This document shows, piece after piece, positions 12,198-14,404 of a stretch of DNA of 14,404 nt. Each line of letters opens with the position of its first letter. The stretch's first letter is position 1. The notes below the pieces were generated by a model that searched no databases, had not been told where the DNA came from, and was given only the letters and a program-made list of their open reading frames with translations. Made by a program: the position numbers and the translations under genes. The DNA is taken from assembly GCA_030601965.1 (NCBI GenBank), contig JAUWAR010000022.1:1-14404 (forward strand), given 5' to 3'. Source of the DNA: a bacterium (GTDB lineage Bacteria > Hydrothermota > UBA3073 > JACQXS01 > JAUWAR01).

Positions 12198-12232
12198 ACA
12201 CCTAAATGCCTAAACACCTAAATTTTAGGTAT
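12193..12232 (+). repeat. 8-bp tandem repeat and hairpin between rplA and rplJ
   Basis: Four consecutive octamers CCTAAACA, CCTAAATG, CCTAAACA and CCTAAATT (12193-12224) are followed by TTAGGT. ACCTAAA (12216-12222) pairs with TTTAGGT (12224-12230). Further complementary words (ACTTTTAGGTATTT) run to within about 10 nt of the rplJ ATG. In other bacteria this gap holds the L10 autoregulatory leader; nothing resembling one is obvious here. Confidence 0.75.
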
Positions 12233-12267
12233 TTTGGATTTTTGGACTTTTAGGTATTTGCTGTATT

Positions 12268-12795
12268 ATGAATAAGGGTGAGAAAAAGGGATTGGTAGAG
12301 GATTTAAAAGAGAGATTTAAGGATAAAGAATGGCTTTATCTGGTAGATTTTACAAGTTTGAATGCTGGAGATATGGACCTTTTGAGAACTAAAGCAAGAA
12401 ACGGCTCACTTTGTGTTCAAATTGTGAAAAATAGATTGCTTAACCTGGGATTAGAAGGTTCTAAATTCGGGGAACTCCAGAGATTTTTAAAGGGTCGGAC
12501 AGGAGTGTTGTTAGGGGCTGACCCGATTGAGGGTGCGAAAATTCTTGCTGATTTCAAGGGGAAAAAGATAGGTTTAAAAATAAAAGGTGGATTCATTGAA
12601 GGAAAGATTTATAGCGGAGAAGAGATTGAAAAGATTGCTCGTATACCTTCAAGGGAAGAATTATTGGCGAAGACAGTGTCTGTCTTGAATTCGCCTGTTC
12701 AGAATCTTGTGAGTCTGCTTGGAAACATTATTGGTAGGTTTATAAATGTAATATCAAAAATCAAAACGCAAAATGCAAGGGGGGAAAATGGCTGA
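12268..12795 (+). CDS. rplJ: 50S ribosomal protein L10
   Basis: L10 anchors L7/L12 dimers to the ribosome and binds 23S rRNA beside L11. It has 175 residues, normal length. The N-terminal rRNA-binding domain is visible in MNKGEKKGLVEDLKERFKD, LRTKARNG and VKNRLLNLGL. The C-terminal L12-binding helix begins near IARIPSREELLAKTVSVLNSPVQNLVSLLGNIIGRF. The final 14 residues (ISKIKTQNARGENG) are not typical of L10: they are encoded by a copy of the AT-rich intergenic repeat also found before secE. The ATG has no Shine-Dalgarno sequence. The stop codon overlaps the start of rplL by 8 nt, suggesting translational coupling. Confidence 0.95.
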   Translation: MNKGEKKGLVEDLKERFKDKEWLYLVDFTSLNAGDMDLLRTKARNGSLCVQIVKNRLLNLGLEGSKFGELQRFLKGRTGVLLGADPIEGAKILADFKGKKIGLKIKGGFIEGKIYSGEEIEKIARIPSREELLAKTVSVLNSPVQNLVSLLGNIIGRFINVISKIKTQNARGENG

Positions 12796-13213
12796 GAAAA
12801 CAATTAAAAAGAAGAAAATCTCTGCCTCAAAAGAGATGCCCAATAATCAGGGGAAGGTTATGGAGTTGATTGAGAAGATGTCGGTATTGGAATTGTCTGA
12901 ACTTGTTCATAGCCTTGAGGAGAAATTTGGGGTAACAGCGGCACAACAGGTAGTGGCGGCTCCACAAGCTCAAGTGGTAGAGGAAAAGCCTGAGGAAGAG
13001 AAGACTGAATTTGATTGTATCCTCACGGGTTTTGGTGATAATAAGATAAGAGTCATAAAGTTAGTACGTGAGATTACAGAGATTGGTCTTAAGGAATCAA
13101 AGGAGCTTGTAGATAATGCACCTAAACCGATAAAAGAAAAAATATCAAGGGAAGAAGCAGAAGAGATAAAAAAGAAGATAGAAGCAACAGGCGGGACAGC
13201 GGAGATAAAATAA
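12788..13213 (+). CDS. rplL: 50S ribosomal protein L7/L12
   Basis: L7/L12 forms the flexible stalk that recruits translation factors. From ATG 12788 it has 141 residues, about 15-20 more than usual. I chose this start because a strong AGGGGGG ribosome-binding site (12778-12784) lies just upstream; the earlier ATG at 12773 has none. A Lys-rich extension (residues 2-21, including TIKKKKISASK) precedes the normal N-terminal dimerisation helices (VMELIEKMSVLELSELVHSLEEKFGV). A short Ala/Gln hinge (QQVVAAPQAQVV) follows, then the globular domain EFDCILTGFGDNKIRVIKLVREITEIGLKESKELVDNAPKPIKEKI. It overlaps rplJ by 8 nt. A repeat begins immediately after its stop, and rpoB follows after 72 bp. Confidence 0.95.
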   Translation: MAEKTIKKKKISASKEMPNNQGKVMELIEKMSVLELSELVHSLEEKFGVTAAQQVVAAPQAQVVEEKPEEEKTEFDCILTGFGDNKIRVIKLVREITEIGLKESKELVDNAPKPIKEKISREEAEEIKKKIEATGGTAEIK

Positions 13214-13285
13214 GTTCATAGTTCATGGTTGATGGATAAGGTAATTGATAACTATGAACCAATAACTATGAACTAATAACTAACT
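13214..13285. repeat. Word-type inverted repeat between rplL and rpoB
   Basis: GTTCATAGTT (13214-13223) begins on the base after the rplL stop. AACTATGAAC occurs twice on the other side (13250-13259 and 13264-13273). The element belongs to the same family as 9037-9107 and runs up to the rpoB GTG, leaving no ribosome-binding site. In the transcript it would fold into a hairpin separating rplL from rpoB. Confidence 0.75.
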
Positions 13286-14404
13286 GTGAAGATAAGGGAT
13301 TATGGGAAAGGTAAGGCCTTGATGGCCATGCCGGATCCAATAGGGATTCAGACTGACTCGTTTAATGCATTTTTGCAAAAGGATGTCCCGGCCAAGAAGA
13401 GAGAGAATAGGGGGCTTGAAGGGGTGTTCAGAGAAGTTTTTCCGGTGGAAAATTCATATAAAAGATATAGATTGGAATATGTGAGTTACTCAATTGGAGA
13501 ACCAAAATGTGGTTACTTGGAGGCTGCAAGGAAAGGGATTACATACGGTGCGGCATTGAGAGTCCGATTCAGATTGATTACCCTTGAGAGAAATTCTAAA
13601 ATGGGGAGTGCCGTGCCCACCGGCAGGCAAGAAGTAACACGGTTGCCCAAGGATATTATTGAACAAGAGGTTTATCTTGGGGAATTGCCGATGATGACCG
13701 AAAGGGGGACATTTGTAATAAGTGGTGTGGAAAGGGTAGTGGTGAGTCAGTTCAGGATGGCTCCCGGAATTAGTTTCAAGGAGAAAATACATCCTGGAGG
13801 GAAAAGAATATTTTCCGCAGAGATTGTTCCTGAGAGGGGTCCATGGATTGAGATGAAAATAAGTGTAGGTGGATTAGTACAGGTAAATCTTGATAAAAAA
13901 CATACTTTTCTTGCCACTACATTACTAAAGACACTTGGTTATGTGAGTAATGAGGATATATTAGGACTTTTTTCAGGGAGAGAAAAAGTTAATTTGAAGA
14001 AGGGAACGGGAAGAATAATTGCGAGAGATGTTAGAGCGAGAGAAGATAAAAAGACGGTGTATGTGAAAGCAGGGACGACTCTGAATGAGGAGACTATTTC
14101 CTCTCTTAAGGGGTTGGATATAAAGGAAGTTGAAGTTCTTAAAGATGAGATTCCGTTTATTGTAGAGACACTGAATAAGGATAAGATAGAGACGGAAGAA
14201 GAGGCAATTAAAAGGATATATACACTAATAAGAGGAACACCCCCACAGGATGTTGGGATGGCAAAGATGTTTTTTAAAAATACCTATCTTTCAGAGAAGA
14301 GGTATCACTTAGGGAAAGTAGGGAGATATAAATTAAATAAGAAATTTGGAAGCGGGGATATGAAAGAAAATCAAGCTGCGACACTTAAACCGGAAGATTT
14401 CGTT
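13286..14404 (+). CDS. rpoB: RNA polymerase beta subunit, N-terminal part
   Basis: RpoB is the beta subunit of RNA polymerase. The window holds its first 373 codons without a stop; the remaining two-thirds, including the rifampicin-binding region, lie outside. The GTG at 13286 gives MKIRDYGKGKALMAMPDPIGIQTDSFNAFLQ, which aligns with the usual RpoB start. Later hallmarks are YVSYSIGEPKCGYLEAARKG with TYGAALRVRFRL (about 65-95), LPMMTERGTFVISGVERVVVSQ (about 133-154), and ARGTPPQ-type sequence followed by RYHLGKVGRYKLNKKF (about 343-358). The motif usually reading HRSPG is FRMAPG here. No Shine-Dalgarno sequence precedes the GTG; a repeat abuts it. It lies downstream of rplL as in nearly all bacteria. 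Confidence 0.95.
   Translation, partial: MKIRDYGKGKALMAMPDPIGIQTDSFNAFLQKDVPAKKRENRGLEGVFREVFPVENSYKRYRLEYVSYSIGEPKCGYLEAARKGITYGAALRVRFRLITLERNSKMGSAVPTGRQEVTRLPKDIIEQEVYLGELPMMTERGTFVISGVERVVVSQFRMAPGISFKEKIHPGGKRIFSAEIVPERGPWIEMKISVGGLVQVNLDKKHTFLATTLLKTLGYVSNEDILGLFSGREKVNLKKGTGRIIARDVRAREDKKTVYVKAGTTLNEETISSLKGLDIKEVEVLKDEIPFIVETLNKDKIETEEEAIKRIYTLIRGTPPQDVGMAKMFFKNTYLSEKRYHLGKVGRYKLNKKFGSGDMKENQAATLKPEDFV

Noticed and set aside
12198..12267. L10-type autoregulatory leader before rplJ
   Set aside because: The gap is almost entirely made of the CCTAAA octamer array and its complement; no kink-turn-like or attenuator structure could be recognised.
12773..12787. Earlier rplL start at ATG 12773
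   Set aside because: It has no Shine-Dalgarno sequence, whereas AGGGGGG directly precedes ATG 12788; the extra residues MQGGK would translate the ribosome-binding site itself.
9037..13285. Repeated spacer elements as a CRISPR array
   Set aside because: The repeats are short, imperfect and self-complementary, without regularly spaced identical units or unique spacers, and no cas gene is present.

Overview
The window looks like a piece of an AT-rich, Gram-negative bacterial chromosome from the Fibrobacteres-Chlorobi-Bacteroidetes (FCB) side of the tree, most likely a poorly cultured lineage such as candidate division WOR-3. This is an inference. It rests on a giant SprA-type outer-membrane protein next to a standard bacterial ribosomal/RNA-polymerase locus, on the low GC content, and on intergenic spaces packed with AT-rich inverted repeats. 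No transposase, integrase, phage gene or CRISPR array is visible.

Layout. Positions 1-585 (minus) hold lexA, missing only its last few codons, behind a consensus promoter that would give a nearly leaderless mRNA. A small cold-shock gene with its own ribosome-binding site and terminator follows on the plus strand (837-1174). It is bracketed by two copies of the 3' end of accC (705-737 and 1198-1230). The minus-strand pair accB-accC (3102 to 1198) encodes the biotin carrier and biotin carboxylase of acetyl-CoA carboxylase. Diverging from accB is a 5.5 kb SprA-like gene (about 3365-8845).

From 8958 onward comes the conserved translation/transcription locus: tRNA-Thr(UGU), tRNA-Tyr(GUA), tRNA-Gly(UCC), tRNA-Thr(GGU), rpmG, tRNA-Trp(CCA), secE, nusG, rplK, rplA, rplJ, rplL and the first 373 codons of rpoB. 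The tRNA order matches the E. coli thrU-tyrU-glyT-thrT cluster, but the tuf gene that follows it there is absent.

How the genes work together. accBC supply the first half-reaction of fatty-acid synthesis. The tRNA-to-rpoB block combines protein synthesis (L33, L11, L1, L10, L7/L12, five tRNAs), transcription elongation (NusG), RNA polymerase beta and the SecE translocon subunit. The SprA-like protein is probably exported by Sec and inserted in the outer membrane, where its relatives form the type IX secretion translocon. LexA is the SOS repressor.

The most unusual content is non-genic. (1) A remnant of the accC 3' end encodes the same ten residues and stop as the real gene, with four synonymous differences, and together with the real end it flanks the cold-shock gene as direct repeats. 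(2) The cold-shock gene has a tail made by translating tandem copies of its own end in a different frame. (3) Nearly every long spacer carries an imperfect hairpin built from short repeated words, often pressed against start or stop codons, and one copy encodes the C-terminal tail of ribosomal protein L10.
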